From: Trichoplax adhaerens
Lineage: Eukaryota; Placozoa; Uniplacotomia; Trichoplacea; Trichoplacidae
Direction: 5' to 3'
NCBI RefSeq assembly: GCF_000150275.1
Contig: NW_002060943.1
Coordinates: forward strand, 86,845-150,844
DNA: 64,000 bases
Position numbers and translations under genes: made by a program. Within the stretch, counting starts at the first letter, position 1. Each line of letters opens with the position of its first letter. Of the stretch, positions 1 through 12,661 are shown piece after piece. The notes below the pieces were generated by a model. It was not told the DNA's origin. It searched no databases and saw nothing but the letters and a program-made list of their open reading frames with translations.

Positions 1-221
1 TGTTTTTGGTAACGATTATAGCACAAATATGATACACTAATTCCTCTGTCAATAATTATAATTAAATGTAAACAAAACATTTGTATTTTTGCCTACTATT
101 GCAATGGTTCATTTCAAAAAAGCAATAGCCTCTTCCTGAAATTCCTCAGTCACTAATTGAAAGAGAAAATTACGTGATTATGATGCAACTAAGTAATTGT
201 ATGCTGCAAACGCTGCTGTAA

Positions 222-3200
222 TCATTTAATTTCCAAGTACTGTGCATACCTTTCGCTGGATAAATTACATTCTAGATCTGTTGGCGTGTAGACATCGCCA
301 TCATCGATGTCCGTTGAATTACTAGAAACAGATGGAATGCTGGCATAGTCATGGTCTTGCGAAACAGTTTGCTGGGCAAAAGGAGATGCGCTATCGACTA
401 CCATAGACGGAGAAATATTCAATAGACAGTCATCGGACATTTCCTCTTTCGTGGCGATATTTACTGGATTATCAGACTCTTCACACAGCAATTTCGAATC
501 AGATTCCTGAGATACCATGCCTGGAGAGCTTTGTGAGGTATCATACTCTTCATCTTTACTGTCTGATTCAATATCGCTATTTGCTGAAACTATATTACTG
601 TCAATACCTTTATTTACCGTCTCGGAATTGGATTCTGTATCAATTGTACGTTTACGTGTTTGACCGCATTCGATAGCACCATCAATTAGATCGTCATATT
701 CTTGGAAATTGTAGTTTATTTCCTTTCGAGCACGATTTGATCGGCGACTAGTAGAATCATCATTCTGAAGCTATAGAAATAATAAATGATATTACAGCGC
801 CGTAACAATACATATTGCATATCATGAAGCGAATTTAAAAATGCAATTATATGAAAAACCATTTCTGACATTGATAATATTGCTATAATCAAGACCATTC
901 ATTTTCATTCTAGTAAGAAGGCGAAATAAGCTCACGTTAAATATAACGGTAAACGATTACTTAATTTTCATTGGCAGTTTTACTAACCGTCTGCTCGCTC
1001 TTTCGAGAGCTCTTTGCTTATATTCTAACTTTGTAATGTTATCTTTAAGATTTTTGGCAAGATTGATCTGAATTAAGAAATACCGCAAAGTAAACCTATG
1101 CTTAGCCATCTTCAATTAACCTTTACATTATCTTATAATATCAAGAACGTATAATATCTTGTTTATACATTTTAACGATGCCTCAATAAAGTAGGGGATA
1201 GTTTTATTTCCTACTTTCAAGTTGTCAGTATCTGCATAATCTGTAATTGTACAGAAAATAAACAATCCAGTTACCTCATCGCAAAACGGGCAGTAAAAGT
1301 TGCCATCAGGAATTACAAATAGCGGAGGTCGAAGACAACTCATATGATATCCAGCATTGCATGAATCACACAAAAGAATCTAAAAGCCAAACATAATTAG
1401 CTGTTATTGGTAGATTCCGCAAATACAATTACTTTACAAGAAAATGACAGTTTCTGTTATTTCAAGTAAAAATTTCTAACCGTTGCTGGTGATGCACAAC
1501 TAAAGCAAGCCGTGCAAGGCTCATCCGCATCATTTTCCCAATCATCTGAAGCACGCTTTCTAGATTTTTTAACAAACTTACGAGCATCTTCGCGTGGATT
1601 CAACTGTATGCGATCAGATAATATTTCATAGATACTACATAATTGCTCGTAGTTTCTATAGTATTAAAATACAATAAAACTGATTTAATCTTCATATCTA
1701 TTCCAACTTGATAAACTCCTTCACTCGGATAACTTCACCTGCAAACCACTGTCCATGTGGAACTATCATCATCATCCTCTTCTACAGCATACAATCGAAG
1801 ATTACATTCTTCATCCTAATTTTTTACGCAAAATATCGATAAGGAAAGGTTATTTGTACATGATAATACAAATAATTAATGGTGGAACGGTTAAAACTGA
1901 GGCATTCTTGCATATTTAATTTACAAGAACTTAGCACAAATTACATTGCAAGGTTACTTAAATTTTACACGTAATGATGTCAAAATTTGTTATCTGTAAA
2001 CTGAATGTGAAGATATTGGTATCATACGAAGTATCTCTTGTTAGAATAGTTTGACAAGAAACATACTAATAGTTACAACAAATTAAAATCTATTTCATGG
2101 AGAATGGATAGCATAAACCTTACCTGCTGGTACCAATAAACTAACCCAAAGCGATCTCTGCCTATTGGCTGCTGCCGCAATTCCTTAGCAAGGAATGGTC
2201 TAATGTTCGTTTTCAGTTTTAGATTTTTGTCAAATTGCGCTTCACAAAGCACCTACAGTACAAATAAAGTTCATATTTAATTAGATAACGTTTATTATAG
2301 CATGTTGTTAGCATGTTTACTTGTACAGTTGTAAACCCGGATAAAAAGGCATCTGAATAAATTTTACTGCTTATAGCAAATAATCAATGCACGAGTAACA
2401 TACTTTTGTCACAAAAATTTTACTCTTGAGTGAAAATCCATCATAGTCAAATTCTTCCATTTCCCATAATACTTTTTTTTCGCCGTCGTATTCTCGTGCT
2501 AGCTGCAAAAGAGCAGGTGCAGGTTACCAGAGTAATATAACTAACAGCCGCAAGAACTAATTAAGTATGCTAAAAGTGGTGACGTATATAAGCTAAATCG
2601 CTTAACTTTATGCGTCGTTTGCTAATCTAAAGTGATGTTGGTTAACAAGCCTCTTAAACAACCTCAATAATAAATAAATAAAAGGATGCTGCTCTGGTGA
2701 ATGATTCACTTCTGAGTTAGTAAAATAATTTTCACTTATACTTCTCATGGTTACTCTTACAATGCAGGTCTTCTTAACGCCACTAGTAGATCAACGAATC
2801 GTTTGATTCATTGGAGTCATTATTACAGTTCATATAGCTATATAGTATCAATGTATGAATGCACAGTCTAAATCCTATTTAACTTGCATGAACATGTGCG
2901 TACCTAAAGGCTGTTGTAATTTTTCATCAGCAATGAACCGTGATAAAACTGCAACTATTTGAAAAGGTTATGATTTCCTTAGCTCATTTACGCATTATAA
3001 ATTAATAATACCGATATTCTTCGTAATCATACGTATTATAATCTATTTATGGCGTTTCAGGTAAAGTTGATCCTGCATTCGATTTATAACTATGGTCATC
3101 CTGTAATTGCATAGCACTGTAACCTCAATTAAGAAAAATTAAGTAGTAGTATCATGCTTCCATCGACGTCCTGGAATTGTACTGAGTTCGAGTTGCAATG

Positions 3201-4613
3201 TTCTATTACAGATCCAGATCTACTACGAATGCTCACACGCGGTCAATTCATGGTAAGTTGGATATCGTTATCGACTGCGCTAATTCATGTATTGCAGTAT
3301 TCTTGTGACATCAGCAAGAATACGATCGCACCAAATGCTACAGATTGAAAAGATGGTGCAACTGCCTACACGCTTATCTAGTCAAATTGAAATTAACCGC
3401 ATTTGAAATTAGAAATGATACGTGATGATGACAAATAGGTTTAACGAATTGCGTCAATGTGTGATTCTCTATTGATGCAGGCGCAAAGTTACAAGTAAGG
3501 TATGCAAAATATTGGTTAGAGAGGATGCAGAATGGTTGGATATGCAAACATAGTCATATAGTACAGTACTGTAGAAGGGTAAAATTAGACATTAAGTGTA
3601 TAAAACCAAGCAAAATATATAACGTAGATAGTATGCATATTAAAGTGGTGATATCCAATAATCTACTTACAGCGATGACCTTATTCTTCCAGGAGTTTCC
3701 ATTAGGGGCAACGTTTATCCCAATTGCTCGTAACAATTTGACATGAACATCCACTGCATATTGTGCATCTTCATCATCCGCTATAAGAGAAATTTGGAAA
3801 TCAAAACATATTAAGAAATGAATTACACAATACTCCATGACATCATGACATAATATGCAGAAGACCGAGATTAATGGAATGTGGGGTGCGACATCGGAGG
3901 AACTAGAGCACAAACTAGTAAGTCCTCGTGTGTTCTCATAGTTGCAAAGACTGCTGCAATCAACATTCCTGCAGCATCACCGTGCTTCACTATACAGTGT
4001 AGAGTTACAGTAGCCAGAAGCTGGTAACTTAGCCTTGAGCATGCATTTAATAAGGAAAACAAAACTATACTACATACTCTAGAAAGCAAAATACAGTATT
4101 GAAATTCGTGGAACGTGCAAGATATGACATCGAAGTAAATTAATTTACTAAGGCACAAAATAGTCTTTCCTTGCGTGCACCTGTAGTTGCAAAGATTCGC
4201 GTAATCAACATGATCACAATGTTCCTGCACTTACCGTAGCCAGAAGATGTTAACTTAGCATCGGGCATGCATTTAAGTAGTACAATAAAGTACAAAAGGT
4301 AATATACGAGACTAGACCTCACGATGACAAACTGACGCTCGCTATAGTATGGTAGTATGTCGATTTTACCTGACAATGATGTATTGATTTGCAACACGAA
4401 TTGACACTTGCCTTGATTGCTTCCGCTGTGTAAAGCGAGAAAGCCTCGGTCCAATATTTCAATTTGTAGCTGTGCTAATTTACAGTAACTACTGAATAAC
4501 TTTAGATAGGAACATATCACCGCAAAATCTGGATAGATAGAGGCAGACCAACGACGCTGATTATGGACTGTTGCTGCAGATGTCAAGATCATGTTTTGAT
4601 TCGTATTCGCCAT
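222..4613 (-). CDS. RSF1: Remodeling and spacing factor 1, complete compact form (10 exons, 521 aa)
   Basis: RSF1 is the histone-binding subunit that partners SNF2H (ISWI) in the nuclear RSF chromatin-spacing complex. Exons, 5' to 3': 4613-4412, 3780-3671, 2502-2404, 2252-2124, 1815-1739, 1655-1481, 1379-1275, 1067-988, 909-870, 770-222. All join in frame (1566 nt). The first exon holds the N-terminal PDFAVICSYL motif. Exons 2-6 carry the WHIM-type block, with PIGRDRFGLVYWYQQ (2252-2124) diagnostic of RSF1. Exon 7 completes a PHD finger (LLCDSCNAGYHMSCLRPP, then PDGNFYCPFC) after CTACFSC in exon 6. Exon 8 is a short coiled coil. Exon 10 has RRSNRARKEINYNF, then an acidic Ser/Asp tail. Vertebrate RSF1 is about 1440 residues, and the long charged region between WHIM and PHD is nearly absent here. 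A possible donor (GAAAG/gtatgc, near 250) could replace the last 13 codons. The start ATG is the first in frame and is followed directly by the conserved N-terminal domain. Confidence 0.93.
3930..4275. repeat. Direct duplication inside RSF1 intron 1
   Basis: About 120 bp at 3930-4050 is repeated in diverged form at 4160-4275. Shared landmarks are 'tagttgcaaaga', 'aatcaacat', 'ttcctgca', 'gtagccagaag' and 'gcatgcattta'. Both copies lie between the first exon (ends 4412) and the second (starts 3780). Small open frames here are by-products of the duplication. Confidence 0.6.
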
Positions 4614-7600
4614 AATAATATTTTGCTAGCTGAGCAATGGAATCCCTCTTGTTCTTGCAGGGTTAGTTTCAGCTTACACTAGTACTCTAGAAGTCAATAA
4701 TTGATTGACAATAATATTTTCTTCTATCGATCTTTCTGATCACCTCTTGTTATTAGCTAATCTTGAATGATATTCATAAATTACTTACATGACCGAAATC
4801 AGCACTTCTACCAGCTCCATGGAAAGTGCAAGTAAGCAGTAGCCATGTTGACTTGACTGCCTCAGCCGGACTGACTTTGGTCGAGTTGGCGAATACAGTA
4901 TCTACTGAAGGGTACAGTACATTCTACACTAGAATCTACAGTATAATGCACTGTAAGCAACAGATCGTAAAACTAAGTCCAGGCAGGCTGTCCCCTATTG
5001 CCAGTACAGGAGAGGAAATTTCCAATTCAACTGGCCAATAGTAGTAAACAAATGAACGGTATCGTACGCTATACTATACCAGTATGATATGATCAAGCAC
5101 AGTCTGACTGGGTAGAGCAATCATGGCGGGAATTACGAAAATGATGCATATCTTTTTCCAGAAAGTCCAGCCATTTTTTGATGTTGTAGAAAGGATAAAA
5201 GATCAAAAATACATTTTGTGGTTCCCGGTCATGGACTTTGCAGAGAAATCTAGATTCTACAGTAGTAGTCTATGTACGAATCCACGATACACTTCATAGA
5301 GGTGCTTTGGTACAGCATTATGATTATGTGCTATATAATGAATTAGTCTTAAGATGTCCACCGATGTCACACCGATAGTGGACATTTGACAGGAAATGCT
5401 CCATTTCGGAGTTGTAATAAGTGCGTTTTACAATAACTATCTTAGTCAAATGGTATTTTTCTTAATGGCTTTTATTACAAGGTTTTAGGAACAGTAGAGC
5501 AATAATTGATTACTACAAGAATCTAGTCTAAAATTGAAAGTATTCCGAACTCAAAGCGAAGTGAACTCTCTTCTCCCTCGTCAGCTCATCTCTGCAGTTC
5601 TTATATATGTTATATACATTTAGTTAAATCCATTTTATGACAACTTGATAAATCTACAATCAGACATGAGTCAGTAAACAAAATACTTCTCTCTAATAGT
5701 ACATCATTATTTTCTACTATCGAAATCATTCTCCTTAAGATGTCACTACTCTTCTATTAACGTCTAGCCCCTTTCTGCGAAGGGGATCTTAACAACTACA
5801 ATGTTTCTAGCTACATAAATCTTGTACCATAATTAGTCAACTGGCTACTATTAGTTCTAATATAGTAGTTTAGCAATCATCTAATATTAGCTTCACGATA
5901 ATATCGATCTATTCAAAGTTACCTAACTATATCAAATATAGCTATCCGTATAATCAAATATGCCTACATCACTACAGGAGTTAAAAGAGCTTTACTTTGA
6001 GCTTTCCTCTACGGTTTTACCCTCACGATTTCTTACTGTATACGTACATCACTCGAGTACTTGGGTCGCAGCGCTACTCAAAATGGCCGACCATGTCGCT
6101 TGCTGTCGGCCTACAGCAGTTGACTGCAATCATTAAATTAAATAAAATTCAATACCTTAGTGCGTAAATGACAACTCCAGCTAGTGGTAGACTAGGACAG
6201 CTCGAGTCTCTATAAATCAAATGCAGTGATGGTGGATTATGGTTCATAAAATAGGAATGAATTGATCAAAGAATTGCATAACACTTTGTTGGATAGAGTG
6301 CGGTATAAAATATTGACAATTTGCTTGCTGTACATCGAGCATACGGTATTCTCTTATGGATTGCAATAAAAGTAAACTTTTATCTTAAATTAGTTTTGCC
6401 CAACTTGATTCTAAGGTAGTTGAATACAATTCAATACATATACATATAGATAGATAGATAGCCTTCCTTATTACTGGTAGCAATCAATTCTAATCGCTCG
6501 CTTCATTTATACAGTACTATATAATGATAATAATGCTAAGGACGAGACTTACAACAACAAGGAATAGGTAATCTAGTGTATAAATAAATGTATCATTAGA
6601 CAATAATTTCAAGGCAACAATTACCTGTTCAAAGAGAAATGAAGAATCTAGTTGTAGTGTAAACATCCCATATATAAGATAGAGTTACTAACTTTTGTTG
6701 ACTAATTAATCAGAATCAGGCTTGTTGAACAAATGTCAACATCACTATTGATAGGTGCTAAGGGAAATTATGTGAGAATTAACTCATTAACGAAATGACT
6801 GTAGATTATATTAATGTTTGCATAATAATCAGCTATGATTGGTTAATGGATTGCTATATTAAAATAATGTTACATCACACCTATACTCTAGAGTTTGATG
6901 AGCTGGTATGGTAAATTCAACGATTTATATTGGAAATAACGCTAAGCCGATTCTGTATAAATAGAGAGAGATATATCAAGATAGTAGTCTGTCACCTATT
7001 TTACTGCTTCGGTTTTATTAGATCCGCTCGCAAGCCTTTAAAGGTATGTAAGAAACACTACTATTACCCGAACCACAATTAGAGCTATTAGACGAAGGGT
7101 AATCTTATAGGACATACTGTAGGTCAATATACTTATATTAATTTCAGGCAACAATTACTAATAATGGGTGGGTAATTTAGTATAGGATATATTAAAGTAA
7201 ATGCATTCAATAACTTCAAGGCAAAATTACTTGTTAATAATAGTAATCTGTAAGGATAAGTCAATGTATCAAGACCATAATTCAAGGCAATTACGTTTTT
7301 ATTTTGCATCTACTAACGACCAAGTGAGAGAGTGAAAAGTTTGAAACGCAATTATAGACACGGTAGTCATAATGCGATGAACACAATATATTAAATTTGA
7401 GCGTAAAGAGGAATTTTTTGCCTAACTTTATTATGGGTATTTGATTAGAATTAAGATATAGCCTATCTTATTACATGTAGCAACCTGTTTTAATCACTCT
7501 TATCATTATAAGATAACATAATATTAAACATGAGACTCATGTCAATGGGAAATGAGTAATTCATATAAATAAAGGTATTGTTAGACAATCATTTGAAGGC

Positions 7601-8526
7601 AACAACTAGGTTTAGTTTGCAGCCCAGCGGATTGATAAAGTATTTTAAAATCGAGCGATTGAAAAATCCTCAGATTATTAGAACTCGGTATGTGTAGAAA
7701 GTGGTGAATGGCAAGAGAAATGAACGCTGAGTATGCAGAGATATTATAATTATTGAATCCCATAATCTCTGAACGAGAATTATACGGTTACCGTACTATT
7801 CATAATTAGTTCTTGCCTTCATGCATTAAATACATAGCAATAGAATTATACTTCTAACTGACTTATCCATACGTAAATGTACCTTATTAAGTTAAAATGA
7901 AATTTTTTTAAGTTCCCCGTCGCCTTAAAATATGAACGAATGTAAATATTTCGAGCCGCAGGAGATAGCTGCAGTTAGGATGGAATCAGTTAATAATTAT
8001 TAAGAATAAGGGTCAAAGAATGGGATATGTCACAGTACATGAAAATTGTTCAAGCGATACATGCAAGCCGTAAAGTCATAACCTGCTACCGTCGAAGAAT
8101 AACTTTTTCAGTACTAAGCTCATCTTAAAACATTCAATTACTTCCTATGGATATAGCAAAGGCTTTACGTTTATAATATAAACCGAATGTCTATACTTGT
8201 ATAGAGTTGTGAGGCTTTAGTAAATTGTAACACACTTTGAAACAACGCCGATAAGAAAGTTGGTAAACTAAAATTAAGTTTTTGGTATAGTCCGTTAGAA
8301 AGTTTGCTAATACCGATCATCATCTCTATATTCCGGTTTCTCTGTTCATGATCGAATAGATGGGTTTGTAATTCTGTAACTGAAATTAAAGTAAAATATT
8401 ACGCTATCATCAATTTAACTCTAACATTTTTATGCAATATCATTGGACAATCTATTCATTTGACCTATTTATAAGACATTAACCAGAGCTAAAAATAGCA
8501 ATTTACAGCATTGGCTTCATTATATG
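4614..8526. other. Intergenic DNA upstream of RSF1
   Basis: No exon with splice signals and family similarity was found. The first 700 bp, which should hold the RSF1 promoter on the minus strand, contains several TACAGTA/TACTGTA words (for example around 4910-4960 and 5258). A diverged repeat cluster fills 6425-7605. The remainder is AT-rich sequence in which I see nothing else. Confidence 0.5.
6425..7605. repeat. Cluster of diverged non-coding repeats
   Basis: A segment at about 6425-6625 reappears at about 7440-7605. Both contain a 'gatatag/gatagccttcctta' start, a 'ttac..gtagcaa' block, a run to 'tataaataaa.gta', then 'ttagacaat' and 'aaggcaacaa'. Partial copies ending in 'caaggcaa.aattac' lie near 7140, 7210 and 7275. 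A short GATA microsatellite (6446-6461) sits in the first copy. No coding capacity is visible. Confidence 0.55.
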
Positions 8527-10272
8527 CTAAAGTATTAATCTAGAACATGTTGATGCAGAATCTTGAATATTTATTCGCTATAGACCATGCTTGCTTAGCC
8601 ACTATACTGTACTACAGCTTATGAATTCTATTTCGCATTTATTACATCATCACAGATTCCCCTAGATTTAACTAATTCAACTCAATCTCATCAAATTATT
8701 TCATCGTAGTTATTGCATATGAACTAAACGATAAATGCTATACTGAAATAATTTGCAATTTCAATATCTCATTTTCATGGCAGTAATAGTGACTGCATCA
8801 ATAATCGCTTACCCATTCTTGAGTTGCTTTCCATTGACATCTATTATCAACCGGTGGGCTGGCATTATTCTGAAAATTTTCATTACTTGTTACATTATTA
8901 TCTGCCTTTAACTTGCATAATACGGCCAGTTCCTCACATAATAGCTTGATACTGTTACGATCATTCATCAGTAAATTAACTTGGCTGGGATATCGTATGG
9001 CATCATGAAATACTTCAACTGTTAAAAATTTGCCCAATAATGCTTTAATTCTTTTGCCCTAGATATTTTACATATAATTACACAAGTACAACAATATCAT
9101 TAGCAATTTTTCAATATAATTCATGATTTTAAATAAATTTATAACTTTATACAGTCACAAGATCGCACTACAACACTATATGTGACATAACATTCAGGTA
9201 TTTAAGTGGATGAGTTCATTGTACTGCCCTATGTATTGCAAAATGATTCTGTTAAGTACCAATATAATATTGATGCAAGAATAATTCTATTTATGACGCA
9301 CAAGGCCAAATTCGAAATTAATGACTGAATAAAGAAAGTATTACAATTACTCTAATATATTACGGTAGGTATTTCATATTGTAGCTTAAAACGATACTAA
9401 AATTCACGTTGTACTCGGCAAGAACTAAATTTTCCACATAATTATAGCATTTAGTGTAATAAATTAGAACATGTTACATTACCAATTAAACTAATTTACG
9501 ATCAAGATTAAATGATACTCGTGTAGTTATGATCGAATTATAAATTCGCATATGAGTTCGATAATAAAAAAATAATAGACTGTAATATATCACTAATCAT
9601 ATTGTCATCTATTGATATTCGCTCTTGCATACATATTATAAATAAAATCCATGATTTACCTTGCTAGAAATAACAATATATACGCTGTCAGTGCTGATAC
9701 TACCATGGATAATTAAATGTGATTGTAGTGAATTGACGGCAATTTCAATATCTTGAACAATGTGAGTAATACTTTCAGGAGTTAAATATTCAGATTGGCA
9801 AGAAATGAAGTCCTTTAATGTACATATATCTTCGCCAGATAAGGCGTAACATACTAATCTAAAAGATACGATAGTGTATATTACAATAGTTTTAGATGAA
9901 TGACTTGAGCAAACTTTCCTGATTCATGAAATATATATTTAATATACCGACGCATAGGTTAAATCTAAACAAGAAATTTAGTTTATCACTCAATATTAGA
10001 TCATAAAATCTCAACAGAGATACTTAACATGATATAAATATAGTCTATGACCTACAGTTCCTTATCTAGTTGTATCTTGAGTTTTTTGGTATCTATATTA
10101 CACTTTTCGCCTTCCCTAAACCATTTATGTTCAGCAATGTTATGTAACTTCCAACTGTATAGCTTCATATTACAATAAAACTGTTTCTCTTTCTCCCAGA
10201 ATTTCCTTTCCTTCTTCTTGTAGCAACTCAGCCAAGCCAATATACTTTCATTATCATGTTGGCTTGTTAGTC
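8527..10272 (-). CDS. Unrecognised gene, partial; possible pseudokinase C-terminal part
   Basis: Four candidate exons join in frame: about 10272-10058, 9858-9661, about 9054-8815, and a possible last exon 8577-8527 ending in TAG. The first encodes a Lys/Trp/Glu-rich helical stretch (YKKKERKFWEKEKQFY). The second resembles a protein-kinase alphaD-alphaE-catalytic-loop region: SGEDICTLKDFIS, then LHS-like LQSHLIIHGSISTDSVYI, where a kinase would have HRD....N. His-Gly-Ser in place of His-Arg-Asp means catalysis would be lost. The third begins GKRIKALLGKFLTVEVFHDA and does not match a normal DFG region. The N-terminus was not found and the upper boundary of the first exon is uncertain. I do not recognise the gene; STK31/TEX14-like pseudokinases are only a thought. 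Confidence 0.45.
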
Positions 10273-12661
10273 TTACCTTCAGACAGTTCTAAAAAATAAC
10301 ATTTATTCTTAAATTTCATATCTATCTTGATCAAATAAAGAAATATAGCCAAATTACGCTATAACATGATTAAAACTGGATACTAGATTGCGGGAATAAA
10401 TCATACAATTATTACTTATTCATTTACACTACTCAATAAAGATATACAAGGCCCTCACTGTAAAGTAAGAAACCTTACTTTATTCTGTTTAAATTAATGC
10501 ATTTGTTCGAAATAGATTAATTAAGATAAGCCATTCTATTAGCTATTCGACATTAGAAAGTAGTTAGTTTGTTTATGAATACGCACAAAATAAGAATTAG
10601 ATTACTAAATTAAGTTATTTATTTACTAGCTCTAGTAATAACTGGAAATCTTGAACGATAGAAATCTTATAAAAAAACAGAATCACTATCATTTCATAAA
10701 TGATGCAAACGGCTAAGGTACGCCTAATTCAATACCGGTATATATTTTATTAAACAAGGAGGTCAATAACAAAATCGGACGAAAACATCCTTAATTAAAT
10801 TCAAATTACGACATTATTAAAATATTTCATCTTGTTACCATATTCTCTAGCAATTAATCACGTACTTTTGAGATACTAGATGTCACTGATGATGGTAAAA
10901 TCAAAATTTTCTTATATTGGTGGAATTGATTTATGCAATCTAATCAGTTCAATCAGGTTTATAAAAGAAAAAATTACGATCAGTACAAACTCTCTTCAAG
11001 GCTTTAATTAACATCAAGCTAGCGGTTTAGTCAATAGTTAATTTATCCTAGGAGATATTTGGTATCCATAACTATAGATTATAGTGGTATAGACTCTATG
11101 CTAGAGTAAAGATGATTATATACAGTAAGGTGTTGAGCTACTAATAAGGCTATAGGTAAAAATAGAACTGTAAATCATGCATTAGGATATGGTTAATTCA
11201 TTGTACTTTGGCTGGTGTGAATAATGTCTACGTAAGTACTGTAGTCGTATCCATATTGGATTAATGATGGTCCGCAGTAGAATAGTCTTTACTAAGAATA
11301 ATTTAACTATGTGAAATATAAGGTATAAGGTTGCCATGCAGAATGTAGCTGCGAATGCTACGAAAAGTATAGAAGCATGCAACTTTAGATTATTCTGTTA
11401 GTTCGTTCTTGAAGTTTTTAGTAGTAGTATTCGGCTAGAGTAGAGCTGTGTGTAGTTAATCTTTGTATAAGATTCAATAAAGCCCTTATTTTTCTAAAAT
11501 TTGGAATCTCGAGATTGGTATATATCGCACTTCGATTTTAAATAATATGTGATTGAATCCGTAATAACTTCTATTAATTTATTTTCAGTCTTAAACAATC
11601 TAGCAGTATATCATCAATTTATCTGCATATTCGATTTCGCTATTCTTCATAGAGAATAATTGTCACACTAAACGCCTGTCTACCACATTTAGTTTACAGA
11701 TAGGACAGACTTATGAGGAAATAAGGAAATAAAACAATTATAGTGAACTGTTTGGAATTATGTGGCGTATGATGTTTATCTTCATATAGTACTGAGATAT
11801 TAGGATAGTTCGATTTTATTAGACTCTAATATGTTGAGATACAGTGAATAAATTATCGTGTTTAGAATTTTCAGACTGGACACTATTATTGTCAATCCTA
11901 GCCGTGTTATAGGTCCAAAGCTACAATATCAGTACAAATATAAATCCCTTTTAGGTGCACATATTATTACCATACTTAATATAGCTGGAACCTATCACCA
12001 CCAGTTTACTAACACTATCCTACGGCTAAGACCTTGCTATATTGAATCGAAATAAAGCAATAATATTTAAGCTACAATTATTTAAATAATTTCTCAATAG
12101 AAAAGTAAAGAAAATAATTTTCAGATATAGAGTTTACTGATATTTACAAATAACACTACACAAAGAAAATCAGGATTCTGCCATTTTCCGTTTAATATTC
12201 TTCTTGTTTTGAAATATCAAATAACTCTTCTAGTTTACTGCTGTAAGCTATCGAAATATTCACTGGAATGTACGCATATAATTGCTTATTCAAATTCTTA
12301 AAATGTTAAACCAGAAAATTGATACTGTTTGTATGAGTCTATATTCCAAATCGCCTAAAGATTTCTGAAACATTGTGGATCTCAACTTTCCAATACTGCG
12401 ACGAACTACAATTACTAGTACCTTATGTTGTAATTCTGATATGATTACTATTGCCTTGTTTCACATAGTTTTTGTATGGTAACATAACTTTGCGGGAAAT
12501 ACTAAAAGTGTGACACAGTATCAAGTTTAAAATATGTAATTTCCATATTTCAGCAAGACTATTCAGTAGAAATGCGCTGATATATGGTAATAATAAGTAA
12601 AGAACCTTATTTTTCCAAGAAGTCCAGCTAGATAATACGGGTACATCTAATTATGTCAATG
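10273..12661. other. AT-rich spacer between the pseudokinase-like gene and the LGR
   Basis: No convincing exon. The one notable element is the signal-peptide-like segment at 11182-11455, listed separately. Any extra 5' exon of the gene at 8.5-10.3 kb, or any 3' exon of the receptor beyond its possible donor at 12694, would lie here, but I could not find one. Confidence 0.45.
11182..11455 (-). repeat. Signal-peptide-like segment, copy A of a three-copy family
   Basis: A 66-codon open frame on the minus strand starts with ATG at 11382 and encodes a hydrophobic start (ILFVAFAATFCMATLY) that looks like a signal peptide or single membrane helix. Homologous sequence occurs at about 34995-35215 (ILFVTFVATISTAIFY in the same frame, then a stop) and more weakly at 35405-35625 (ILIFFIISVVTII). 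Similarity continues outside the coding part. It could be a duplicated first exon of the LGR family, or a dispersed repeat. Confidence 0.45.

Noticed and set aside
4826-5041. 71-codon plus-strand open frame
   Set aside because: No similarity or splice support, and it overlaps TACAGTA-rich sequence upstream of RSF1.
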